From Kribbella sp. CA-293567 (GTDB taxonomy: Bacteria; Actinomycetota; Actinomycetes; Propionibacteriales; Kribbellaceae), in NCBI RefSeq assembly GCF_027627575.1, contig NZ_CP114065.1, positions 1,984,001-2,048,000 on the forward strand: a stretch of DNA of 64,000 bases. Reading direction: 5' to 3'. Numbering within the stretch: the stretch's first letter is position 1; each line of letters opens with the position of its first letter. A program made the translations under genes and the position numbers. This document shows positions 34,214 through 41,610 of this stretch, piece by piece. The notes under the pieces are model-generated. The model was not told the DNA's origin. It made no database searches and saw only the letters and a program-made list of their open reading frames with translations.

Positions 34214-36334
34214 ATGTCCCAGTCCGTGAGCAACATCACGCAGGCCGTTCTCGGCCGGTCCGCCGACGAACTGCTCGAGGCGCTCGACCCCGAGCAGCGA
34301 GCCGTCGCGACCGCCCTGCACGGCCCGATCGTGGTGATGGCCGGCGCGGGCACCGGCAAGACCCGCGCGATCACCCACCGCATCGCGTACGGCGTGCGCA
34401 TCGGCACCTACGACCCGGCCCGCGTCCTCGCCGTCACCTTCACCCAGCGGGCCGCCGGTGAGATGCGCGGCCGGCTCGCCCAGCTCGGCACCAACGGCGT
34501 CCAGGCGCGGACCTTCCACTCGGCCGCGCTCAGGCAGGCGCGGTACTTCTGGCCCAAGGTGTTCGGTGGTGAGCTGCCGCCGATCGTCGACCGCAAGTTC
34601 CCGCTGCTGACCGAGGCGGCGAACCGCTGCCGCGTCCGCGTCGACACCCCGGCCCTGCGCGACCTGGCCGGCGAGGTGGAGTGGGCCAAGGTGAGCAACG
34701 TCCGGCCGGACGACTACGCCAAGCTCGCGCCGGAGTCGGCCAGGGCCCTCGCGGCCTTCGACCCGGCCACGATCGCCCGCGTCTTCGCGGCGTACGAGGA
34801 CGTGAAGCTCGAGCGCGGCCGGATCGACCTGGAGGACGTCCTGCTCTGCGCGGTGGCGCTGCTCGCCGAGGACGAGCGGGTGGCGGCCGAGATCCGCCGG
34901 CAGTACCGCACCTTCGTGGTCGACGAGTACCAGGACGTCAGCCCGCTGCAGCAGAGCCTGCTCGACCTGTGGCTCGGCGGCCGGGAGGACGTCTGCGTGG
35001 TCGGCGACCCGGCGCAGACCATCTACTCCTGGGCCGGTGCCGATCCGGCCAACCTGGTGCACTTCGCCCAGCGCCATCCCACCGCTCAGGTGATCAAGCT
35101 CGTCCGGGACTACCGCTCGACCCCGCAGATCGTGGACGTCGCCAACAAGGTCCTCGACGCGGCCGGCGCGTCCGGACTGCCCGGCCGGGTCACCCTCCGC
35201 TCGCAGCGCGAGGCCGGACCGGAGCCGACGTACCGGGAGTACTCCGACGAGGTCGCCGAGGCCGATGCGGTCGCCCGGGCCGTCTCCCGGCTCAACGACG
35301 CCGGGACCGCGCTGCGCGACATCGCGATCCTGTTCCGCACCAACGCCCAGTCGGAGAACTTCGAGCAGGCGCTGGCCGAACGCAAGCTTCCCGCGATGCT
35401 CAAGGGCGCCGAGCGGTTCTTCGAGCGGGCCGAGATCCGGCAGGCCGCCCTGCTGCTGCGCGGTCAGGCCAAGGCCGGCGACACCGGTGAAGACCTGGTC
35501 GACACCGTTCGGGCCGTCCTCGGCGGCGCCGGCTGGACAGCCGATCCGCCGGCCGGTACCGGCGCGGTGCGAGACCGCTGGGAGTCACTGAGCGCGCTCG
35601 TCACGATGGCCTCCGACTTCGGCGCCGCCCATCCGGAGGCGGGGATCGTGGAGCTGATGGCCGAGCTCGACCGCCGTGCCTCGATCCAGCACGCGCCGCT
35701 GGCCGAGGGAGTCACGCTGGCGACCCTGCACGCGGCGAAGGGCCTGGAGTGGGGTTGCGTCTTCATCGTCGGCGCTCACGAGGGCACCCTGCCCATCACC
35801 TACGCCCAGACCCCGGCGCAGGTGGAGGAGGAGCGGCGGCTCTTCTATGTCGGCGTGACCCGAGCCAAGGACCAGCTCTCGATCAGCTGGTCGGCCGCCC
35901 GCTCGCCGGGTGGCCGCGCCAGCCGTGGACCGACCCGCTTCCTGGACCCGATCGGTGTCCGTACGCCGCGGTCCGGCGACCGGGAGCCGTCGCCCCGCGC
36001 CCGGGCGCAGCGCAGTGAGCGTTCGGACCTGCCGATCCCGAAGTGCAGGGTCTGCGGCCGTGGCCTGACCGAGCCGGCCGCCCGCAAGCTGGGCCGTTGC
36101 GAGGACTGTCCGTCGACGATGGACCAGGCGCTGTTCGACGCGTTGTTCGAGTGGCGTGCCGACAAGGCGGCCGAGGAGTCGTTGCCGGCCTTCGTCATCT
36201 TCACCGACGCCACGCTGACCGCGATCGCCGAGGCCCGCCCGACCGACCAGCGCGAGCTGCTCCGGATCGCCGGTATCGGCCGGACCAAGCTGACGAAGTA
36301 CGGCGAATCCGTGCTGAACATCTGCACCCGCTGA
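34214..36334 (+). CDS. uvrD2: UvrD2 helicase with tetracysteine and HRDC domains
   Basis: A 706-residue SF1A DNA helicase. Walker A is GAGTGKT (44-50), Walker B VVDEYQDVS, then TIYSWAGAD, LHAAKGLEW and VGVTRAKDQL. After the motor, CRVCGRGL and CEDC form the tetracysteine module, and an HRDC domain ends the protein (LPAFVIFTDATL, IAGIGRTKLTKYG). This architecture defines actinobacterial UvrD2, which is essential or important in mycobacteria. The ATG at 34214 is taken because the conserved N-terminus follows directly. whiB7 lies downstream, as in other actinobacteria. Confidence 0.94.
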   Translation: MSQSVSNITQAVLGRSADELLEALDPEQRAVATALHGPIVVMAGAGTGKTRAITHRIAYGVRIGTYDPARVLAVTFTQRAAGEMRGRLAQLGTNGVQARTFHSAALRQARYFWPKVFGGELPPIVDRKFPLLTEAANRCRVRVDTPALRDLAGEVEWAKVSNVRPDDYAKLAPESARALAAFDPATIARVFAAYEDVKLERGRIDLEDVLLCAVALLAEDERVAAEIRRQYRTFVVDEYQDVSPLQQSLLDLWLGGREDVCVVGDPAQTIYSWAGADPANLVHFAQRHPTAQVIKLVRDYRSTPQIVDVANKVLDAAGASGLPGRVTLRSQREAGPEPTYREYSDEVAEADAVARAVSRLNDAGTALRDIAILFRTNAQSENFEQALAERKLPAMLKGAERFFERAEIRQAALLLRGQAKAGDTGEDLVDTVRAVLGGAGWTADPPAGTGAVRDRWESLSALVTMASDFGAAHPEAGIVELMAELDRRASIQHAPLAEGVTLATLHAAKGLEWGCVFIVGAHEGTLPITYAQTPAQVEEERRLFYVGVTRAKDQLSISWSAARSPGGRASRGPTRFLDPIGVRTPRSGDREPSPRARAQRSERSDLPIPKCRVCGRGLTEPAARKLGRCEDCPSTMDQALFDALFEWRADKAAEESLPAFVIFTDATLTAIAEARPTDQRELLRIAGIGRTKLTKYGESVLNICTR

Positions 36335-36587
36335 CGCTGGAGCCCTCAATTACCCGCCGGTCACCGAAAAGCCCTTGCAGGCTTGGCGGTCCGGCCGCGA
36401 CACTCGGTGGAGGGTTTTTCTGCTGGTGGCAGACGACGGGCCGGTTCCTGGCAACTAGATGTCAGGGGCAACGGTCTCGGAGGGTGCCACCGGTACGCCG
36501 GAGCGTGCTGGACCGGTCGGCCGGGGCAAGTTTTCCGCTCACTCAGCGGCAACTTCCGGCCAACTTCAAAAACCTGCGATAAATAGT
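36335..36587. other. Gap between uvrD2 and the whiB7 promoter
   Basis: No credible gene, strong terminator or repeat was recognised in this stretch. It becomes markedly more AT-rich towards its right end (CTTCAAAAACCTGCGATAAA), which is part of the whiB7 promoter signal. Confidence 0.5.
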
Positions 36588-36617
36588 TTGCGGCCTCCGG
36601 CGAGGTCAGCGTACTGT
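36588..36617 (+). promoter_or_regulatory. Candidate WhiB7-type autoregulated promoter
   Basis: A -35-like TTGCGG (36588-36593) and -10 TACTGT (36612-36617) are separated by 18 bases. An AT-rich block GATAAATAGT lies directly before the -35, which is the known hallmark of WhiB7-dependent promoters, read by the WhiB7 AT-hook. The transcript would begin near 36624 and carry a leader of about 435 bases before whiB7. Confidence 0.6.
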
Positions 36618-36708
36618 TCTTTCTGCGGTCGAAAGCTGGCCGAAAACTTCAAACCACAGCGATGAGCTTGCCGCTCACTTCGCCACAACGAGAGGAGGTG
36701 CCTGGGAA

Positions 36709-36906
36709 ATGGTCAACACCACGATGAAGCCGACCGACGTCGCCGTCACGCTGCCGTGCGCCCCGATCCAGGGCGCCTTCCAGTCGCGTCTGTACGTCGA
36801 GACCGTTGTGATCCTCGCCAATGGCGTTGCCCCGATCAAGGGCGGAGCTGTCGGCGATGTGAAGCACGGCGGTCAGGGTTCTCGAGCATGGAGTCCACCG
36901 GTCTGA
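36709..36906 (+). CDS. whiB7 leader ORF (upstream ORF)
   Basis: A 65-codon ORF in the whiB7 leader with an excellent Shine-Dalgarno (GAGGAGGTG, 36692-36700) eight bases before its ATG. The peptide starts MVNTTMKPTDVAV and ends RAWSPPV; it has no recognisable domain. It stops 25 bases before the terminator hairpin at 36931. In mycobacteria and Streptomyces the whiB7/wblC leader senses slowed translation through such an element, so ribosome stalling here probably prevents termination. Confidence 0.65.
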   Translation: MVNTTMKPTDVAVTLPCAPIQGAFQSRLYVETVVILANGVAPIKGGAVGDVKHGGQGSRAWSPPV

Positions 36907-36930
36907 CGACAAGTCAGCCGGCACCTCCAA

Positions 36931-36971
36931 GGCCGCGGAACCCTACCCAGGGTCCCGCGGCCCTTTTGTTT
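36931..36971 (+). terminator. whiB7 leader attenuator
   Basis: An 8-base stem GGCCGCGG/CCGCGGCC (36931-36938, 36955-36962), one mismatch, and a 5-base inner stem with loop ACCC are followed by CTTTTGTTTG. This is the most canonical Rho-independent terminator in the window, yet it stands 88 bases before whiB7 on the same transcript. AGGGTT (36875-36880) in the uORF could pair with AACCCT (36939-36944) as an anti-terminator; that pairing is inference. Confidence 0.8.
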
Positions 36972-37058
36972 GTCCCGATGAGTTTGGCGGTCACCAACCG
37001 GTGGGCCGTCGAAGACAGCAAGAGAACACAGCAAGACAGTCACTAGGAGGTGACCGGA

Positions 37059-37346
37059 ATGAGCGTTAGCTTCCTCGATGCCTACAACGAGGTTGCAACG
37101 TCGCAGGACCTGCCCTGTCGGTCCTACGCGCCAGAACTCTTCTTCGCCGAATCCCCGGCGGACGTCGAGTACGCAAAGTCTCTGTGCAACACCTGCCCGC
37201 TGGTGAACGAGTGCCTGGCCGGAGCGCTCGAGCGTTCCGAGCCGTGGGGAGTGTGGGGAGGCCAGCTGTTCGTCCAGGGTGCGGTGGTCGCCCGGAAGCG
37301 GCCTCGCGGCCGTCCACGTAAGTGCGACACCGTGACCGCGGCCTGA
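37059..37346 (+). CDS. whiB7: WhiB7 antibiotic-response regulator
   Basis: A 95-residue WhiB-family iron-sulfur transcription factor. Cys20, Cys43, Cys46 and Cys52 bind the 4Fe-4S cluster. EPWGVWGG (61-68) is the WhiB7-specific turn that contacts sigma A, and RPRGRPRK (81-88) is the AT-hook. It activates efflux, ribosome-protection and drug-modifying genes in response to translation inhibitors. ATG 37059 follows AGGAGG (37045-37050); an in-frame GTG at 37050 overlaps that site and is rejected. Gene order uvrD2-whiB7-ABC1 kinase is conserved in the phylum. Confidence 0.95.
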   Translation: MSVSFLDAYNEVATSQDLPCRSYAPELFFAESPADVEYAKSLCNTCPLVNECLAGALERSEPWGVWGGQLFVQGAVVARKRPRGRPRKCDTVTAA

Positions 37347-37414
37347 CGACCCCAACCCATCCCGAATCGAGACTCAGAACCATGAAAACCCAGACTTCAC
37401 CCAGGAGAGTTGAA

Positions 37415-37600
37415 ATGCATTTACTTCAAGAAGATCTCGCTCGTGCTCATTGTCGGTCCTTGCTGATCGACGCCGAGCAGAACCGGCGCTTCCGTCTGGC
37501 GAGCCAGCTCGCCAAGGCGCAGAAGCAGGCCGAACGGGCCACGCGGCGCGCGGAGAGGGCCAGTGCAAAGGCACGCCTCACCCTCGCCCGCCTGGTCTGA
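37415..37600 (+). CDS. Small charged helical protein downstream of whiB7
   Basis: A 61-residue protein starting MHLLQEDLARAHC. From about residue 15 it is one long charged helix rich in Ala, Arg, Lys and Gln (AKAQKQAERATRRAERASAK), likely a coiled coil or RNA-binding helix. ATG 37415 is chosen because AGGAGA lies six bases upstream; ATG 37382 lacks one. It is 68 bases after whiB7 and may share its transcript. Similar short ORFs are common at this position in actinobacteria; function is unknown. Confidence 0.68.
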   Translation: MHLLQEDLARAHCRSLLIDAEQNRRFRLASQLAKAQKQAERATRRAERASAKARLTLARLV

Positions 37601-37620
37601 TCCACCCCGGCTCTCAGCCA

Positions 37621-37647
37621 CCGGCCGGACCGTCACGGTCCGGCCGG
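37621..37647 (+). terminator. Hairpin after the whiB7 downstream ORF
   Basis: Perfect 12-base arms CCGGCCGGACCG/CGGTCCGGCCGG with loop TCA lie 20 bases after the stop codon. There is no T-tract. It is likely the end of the whiB7 transcript. Confidence 0.65.
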
Positions 37648-37768
37648 CCTGAGCCGAAAACCTGGCTGACGCGGTAGGAGCCGATCTCCGACACCCCGCC
37701 GAAGCCACGCGAGCAACGACCGGCAGTACGGACCAGGGGGACCGTCGCTCCGGTCGGAGCTGAACACC

Positions 37769-37803
37769 CCGAGAGGCGGCATCCAGCGGATGCCGCCTCT
37801 CGG
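37769..37803 (-). terminator. Terminator after Nudix gene
   Basis: Perfect 16-base arms (37769-37784, 37788-37803) with a three-base loop lie 13 bases beyond the Nudix stop on the minus strand. Confidence 0.75.
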
Positions 37804-37816
37804 CACGTTCAGGGGC

Positions 37817-38350
37817 TCAGCCCAGCAGATCCCGCAGCAATGCTTGCTGCAGGCCGACCAGGGAGATCCCGCTGACGATCTCCTGCCGGGCGATCATCCC
37901 CGGTACGTCGGTGAGCGGTATCCACTCGATCCGGTCGGACTCGTTCCGCTCGGTCGGCTCCCCGATCCGGACCGCGGTGGTGGCCCGGAAGACGTGATGG
38001 GCGGAGTCCATGATCCCGGCCGCGGGCTCGGAGTACACGAGTTCCCGCAGCTCGCCCGGCCGCCAGCCCGTCTCTTCCTCGACCTCGCGGGCCGCCGCCT
38101 CGGCGGGGGACTCGTCCGGCTCGATCAGCCCCATCGGCAGCTCCCACGCCCACCGGTCGGTCAGGAACCGGTGCCGCCACATCAGCAGCACCCGGCCGTT
38201 CCCATCGGTCACCACCGCCGCGGCGACGTGCCGCAGCCGCACCGCGTGATAGTCCAGCCGTTCCCCGTCAGGCTGTTCGACATCGAGCCTGCGCACGCTC
38301 AGCCAGGAGTTTCCCCAGGCCTCGGTCTCGTCATGGATCCGCCATCGCAT
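37817..38350 (-). CDS. Nudix hydrolase, ADP-ribose pyrophosphatase-like
   Basis: A 177-residue Nudix enzyme. The Nudix box begins GLIEPDESPAEAAAREVEEE and continues TGW, with all metal-binding glutamates. The preceding RHRFLTDRWAWELPMG resembles ADP-ribose or ADP-sugar pyrophosphatases, which have a Trp-x-x-Glu-x-Pro substrate loop. The ATG at 38350 is well placed. It is divergent from the small zinc-ribbon gene 30 bases away. Confidence 0.88.
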   Translation of the reverse strand: MRWRIHDETEAWGNSWLSVRRLDVEQPDGERLDYHAVRLRHVAAAVVTDGNGRVLLMWRHRFLTDRWAWELPMGLIEPDESPAEAAAREVEEETGWRPGELRELVYSEPAAGIMDSAHHVFRATTAVRIGEPTERNESDRIEWIPLTDVPGMIARQEIVSGISLVGLQQALLRDLLG

Positions 38351-38380
38351 GCCCGCAGCCTAGGGTGCAGAATCGTCCCC

Positions 38381-38548
38381 ATGACCACCCCGAGCTGCGC
38401 GTTGTGCGGCACGCAGGCGCCGACCGAGGACCTGCCGCTGACCTGGGTCACCTCGATCGAGAACGGTCAGAAGCTCCTGTACTGCGACCGCTGTGCCCGC
38501 GAGAACGTCCGCGGTATCGAGGGGAAACTCGACAGCGCCTGGTGGTGA
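38381..38548 (+). CDS. Small two-CxxC zinc-ribbon protein
   Basis: A 55-residue protein with CALC near the N-terminus and CDRC in the second half, the spacing of a treble-clef or zinc-ribbon. It ends LDSAWW. There is no other domain. A CAGAAT -10-like box (38368-38373) seven bases before the ATG suggests a leaderless message. It ends six bases before the convergent ABC1 kinase gene. Function is unknown. Confidence 0.75.
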   Translation: MTTPSCALCGTQAPTEDLPLTWVTSIENGQKLLYCDRCARENVRGIEGKLDSAWW

Positions 38549-38554
38549 CCGGGC

Positions 38555-39865
38555 TCAGTCGCTGAAGCCGGGCAGGAACTCCTCCAGCACCGACCGGAAC
38601 GGCGCTTGCGCCTCGAGCTGGGACAGCACCGCGATGCCACCGATCCAGACCCGGTGGATCAGCAGGTACGACGGGGGCAGGTTGATCTTGAGCCCCATGG
38701 TGGCGTTCGGCGAGCGGAAGTCGCTGGTCCGGTTGGCCTGCGCCCGCATCCACTCCCGGCTGAACTGGAACGACTCCTCGCGGGCCGGCTCCGCGAACGG
38801 CGCCAGGTAGTCCATCAGCTGGGCGGGATCGATCTCCATCCGCGGCTTGATGAACCCCTCGGCGCGCAACCCGTTCAGAACCGCGTCGCCGTCACCCTCC
38901 AGCGAGATGCGCAGCAGCCGCCCGATCGCCGGCGGCAAGCCGTCCGGGAGCCTGGCGCACAGACCGAAGTCGACCACTCCGAGCCGGCCGTCCGGCATCA
39001 CCCGGAAGTTGCCCGGGTGCGGGTCGGAGTGCAGCAGGCCGGCCAGCAACGGTCCGCTGAACATGAAGCGGACGTACTTCAGGCCGATCTCGTCGCGCTC
39101 CTGCTGGGTGCCGTCGGTGATGAACCCCGACAGCGGCTTGCCCTCGATCCACTCGGACACGATCACGGTGGGGGAGTGCTTGATCACCCGCGGTACGACG
39201 AACTCGGGATGGTCCTTGAAGGCATCGGCGTACTGCTGCTGGGCCTGGGCCTCACGGTCGTAGTCGAGCTCCTCACCGATCCGCTCCTGCAGCTCGGCGA
39301 TCAACGGCTTCATGTCGATGCCGGGCACCAGGGCGCCGAAGGTGCGGGCGAAGCGGCCGAGCTGCTTCAGGTCGGCCCGCAGCGCCTCGGCGGCACCGGG
39401 GTACTGGAGCTTGATCGCGACCTCGCGGCCGTCCTTGAGGGTGCCGCGATGCACCTGGCCGATCGACGCGGCCGCCGCGGGCAGGTCGTCGAACTCCTCG
39501 AACCGGTCCCGCCAGCGCTTGCCCAGCTCCCGGGACAGGATCGTGTGCACGGTCGAGGCCGGCATCGGTGGGGCGGAGTCCTGCAGCTTGGTCAGCGTCG
39601 CCCGGTACGGCGCCGCGAACTCCTCGGGCATCGCCGACTCCATCAAGCTCAGCATCTGCCCGAACTTCATCGCGCCGCCCTTGAGCTCACCCAGGACGGA
39701 GAACAACTGGTCGGCGGTCCGGCGCTGGAACTCGGCCGCCACGGCCTCGGCCGGCGCGCCGCCGATCCGTTTGCCGAGCCCGACGGTCGCGCGCCCGGCG
39801 GCACCTAGCGGCAGACTCGCCAGCTTCGCCGTACGGCTGAGGGCCTTGCGGGGGAGGTCGGACAC
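38555..39865 (-). CDS. ABC1/UbiB-family atypical kinase
   Basis: A 436-residue ABC1 (ADCK/UbiB) atypical protein kinase-like protein. The family's KxGQ motif is seen as KFGQMLS near residue 67, then PAAAASIGQVHRG as the Ala-rich loop, VAIKLQYPG with the ATP-binding lysine, EELDYDREAQ, HSDPHPGNF as catalytic loop and VVDFG as metal-binding Asp. Rv3197 is the mycobacterial counterpart, next to whiB7. Members act in quinone or lipid metabolism or macrolide tolerance; the substrate is unknown. Confidence 0.92.
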   Translation of the reverse strand: MSDLPRKALSRTAKLASLPLGAAGRATVGLGKRIGGAPAEAVAAEFQRRTADQLFSVLGELKGGAMKFGQMLSLMESAMPEEFAAPYRATLTKLQDSAPPMPASTVHTILSRELGKRWRDRFEEFDDLPAAAASIGQVHRGTLKDGREVAIKLQYPGAAEALRADLKQLGRFARTFGALVPGIDMKPLIAELQERIGEELDYDREAQAQQQYADAFKDHPEFVVPRVIKHSPTVIVSEWIEGKPLSGFITDGTQQERDEIGLKYVRFMFSGPLLAGLLHSDPHPGNFRVMPDGRLGVVDFGLCARLPDGLPPAIGRLLRISLEGDGDAVLNGLRAEGFIKPRMEIDPAQLMDYLAPFAEPAREESFQFSREWMRAQANRTSDFRSPNATMGLKINLPPSYLLIHRVWIGGIAVLSQLEAQAPFRSVLEEFLPGFSD

Positions 39866-39961
39866 GTCCCCATTCTGTCCGGTCGTTCAAGCAGGATCAC
39901 GGCTGGGGCACCGCGAGTCTGATCACAAGTGTTTCGGGATACTTTCGGTTGCCAACGGCGA

Positions 39962-40001
39962 AGGGGCGGTGGTGGGACCCGAAGGCCGCACCACCGCCCC
40001 T
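39962..40001 (-). terminator. Terminator after DUF5679 gene
   Basis: Arms AGGGGCGGTGGTG (39962-39974) and its perfect complement (39989-40001) enclose a 14-base loop, 14 bases past the DUF5679 stop. Confidence 0.75.
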
Positions 40002-40014
40002 ACGACTTGGTGCG

Positions 40015-40173
40015 TCAGGCCTTGCCGAGGATCCGGTTCAGGTTCGTACCGCACTCGGGGCACTTGGCCTTGGCCATGCGCGTGCCCTTGTCGTTGACCT
40101 TGACCTCGCCGTCGGCGGTGCGCTTGGCCTTGCACTTGACGCAGTAGAACTCGCCGCTCCAGGTCTCTGCCAT
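40015..40173 (-). CDS. DUF5679 zinc-ribbon protein
   Basis: A 52-residue protein with two CxxC pairs (CVKCKAKR and CPECGTNL), as in DUF5679 proteins. The basic centre could bind nucleic acid. The ATG at 40173 follows GGAGAGGG. Function is unknown. Confidence 0.85.
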   Translation of the reverse strand: MAETWSGEFYCVKCKAKRTADGEVKVNDKGTRMAKAKCPECGTNLNRILGKA

Positions 40174-40680
40174 GAGGGCCCTCTCCTTGCTTGATACCAG
40201 CCGGGGCGTACGCCCCGGCCGTCGTGGATGCTTTCGGCAGACCGTCCTGCCGTAGGCCGTTCGGCCCAATCGGGATTCACCCTACGGCAGCCGGAGAGGG
40301 ACTCAAGCCCATCTGCCGCTCAGCGTGCCGCTTGGAAATCGTTCTCCGCAGTCGCCGGTGACGCAGAGCAGGCTCCCGGTCGTCCGCCTCCGGAACCGCT
40401 CGGCTTCCCCTCCGAGTGGCCCCGGAGGCGGTCCGGGAGCCTGCTGGAACCGACGCTAGGAGCTGACTGGCCTGCTGACAAGTCCACGTTGTCCACCCCT
40501 GTGGATAAACCTGTGGGCAAGCTGTGGGGCGCGCCGGGCGACACTGTGGACGACCGGGGGAACACGATGTGAACAACCGGCGTCCACGGATTCGCCAACA
40601 GGCATCTGACCTGCGAAAACGTCGATTCACAGGATGTGGACAGAAGAAATCTGGGCGAATCAGGCGGTACGGTTCGACTC
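40174..40680. other. 507-base gap with a cluster of DnaA-box-like sites
   Basis: No gene was recognised here. Between 40489 and 40643 are six sequences within one mismatch of the DnaA box: TTGTCCACC (40489-40497), TGTGGATAA (40500-40508, a perfect box reversed), TGTGGGCAA (40512-40520), TGTGGACGA (40545-40553), TGTGAACAA (40568-40576) and TGTGGACAG (40635-40643). The right end carries TACGGT (40668-40673), seven bases before the next gene's ATG, a probable leaderless promoter. Confidence 0.55.
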
Positions 40681-41217
40681 ATGGCCGATTCTCCACCGCG
40701 CCCGATCCCGTCGTACGTGGACATCCGCCGCAGCAAGCGGCGCAAGCGGACCGTCAGCGCCTACCGGGACGGTGAACGGGTGATCGTGCTGATGCCCGAC
40801 CGGCTGTCTGCCATCGAGGAGGCGCGCTGGGTCGAAACCATGCTCCAGCGGCTCGAGAAGCAGCGCAGCCGATCCCGCGTGTCGGACGAAAAATTGTTGG
40901 CCAGAGCACACGATCTCGCGTGTCGCCACCTGCCCGAAGTGCCCGAACCTGCGTCCGTCAGGTGGGTTTCGAACCAAAATCGACGCTGGGGATCCTGCAC
41001 TCCGGCCGACCGTTCGATCCGGCTCTCGACCCGGCTGCAGTCGATGCCGGCCTGGGTCGTGGACTACGTCCTCGTACACGAGCTGGCTCACCTGGTGGAG
41101 CCGTCCCACAACGCGGCGTTCTGGGAGTTGGTCCATCGCTACCCCAAGGCCGAGCGTGCCGAGGGATATCTGGAGGGCATCTCAGCCGCCTCCACCCTCG
41201 ATCTCGAGGACTTCTGA
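40681..41217 (+). CDS. YgjP/DUF45-type zinc metallopeptidase
   Basis: A 178-residue metallopeptidase of the DUF45 (WLM/YgjP) family. RRWGSCTPADRSIRLSTRL is the family core, and VLVHELAHLVEPSHNAAFW gives the HExxH zinc site plus the third histidine. It has no signal peptide. Substrate is unknown. In mycobacteria a similar gene lies close to the ABC1 kinase. The start at 40681 is probably leaderless. Confidence 0.88.
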   Translation: MADSPPRPIPSYVDIRRSKRRKRTVSAYRDGERVIVLMPDRLSAIEEARWVETMLQRLEKQRSRSRVSDEKLLARAHDLACRHLPEVPEPASVRWVSNQNRRWGSCTPADRSIRLSTRLQSMPAWVVDYVLVHELAHLVEPSHNAAFWELVHRYPKAERAEGYLEGISAASTLDLEDF

Positions 41218-41259
41218 CCCTGGCTTGCAGAGGGCCCGGCCGGGGTAGCCCTAGGGGCC

Positions 41260-41359
41260 GGACCGCCACCACACACCAACCTCCGCCGGGCACGGCGCGG
41301 CACGCTCAGTGCGCCTGCCGCCGCGCCTGAATCGGGAGGTTGATGTGTGGTGCGGCTCC
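41260..41359. repeat. Long inverted-repeat hairpin element, copy 2
   Basis: Arms at 41260-41283 and 41336-41359 (24 bases) enclose a 52-base loop, the same loop length as copy 1 at 1327-1432. The left arm GGACCGCCACCAC-ACACCAACCTC differs from copy 1 by two bases; the right arm is more decayed. The rest of the 393-base gap (41218-41610) contains no gene that I can support, and ends with a TAGGAG Shine-Dalgarno for the transporter. Confidence 0.65.
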
Positions 41360-41610
41360 GCCGCGTCCGAGAACCGGCTCGGCCCGCGCCTGGCCCGCGC
41401 GCCGAGCTGCTCGTCAGCAAGCGGTTTCCTCAGTGCCGGCCTGTGGACATCCCCAGGGTGAGGTGGGGACGGCACCAGGGTGGACTCGGTGGCTTCCTGC
41501 ATGGTGGCCGACGCCTTCCTTAACGAAAGCTGAGACCCGTAGCCAGCAGTCGGCGTCGGGCCGGGCTGGGAGGGGCGTCCAGAGGCGGGCGCAGAGGGGT
41601 AGGAGTCACC

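Noticed and set aside
37050..37058. GTG start for whiB7 three codons upstream
   Set aside because: The GTG overlaps the AGGAGG ribosome site that is ideally spaced for the ATG at 37059.
40489..40643. oriC
   Set aside because: DnaA-box-like sites are too few and no dnaA, dnaN, recF or rpmH gene is nearby, so only a DnaA-binding cluster is proposed.
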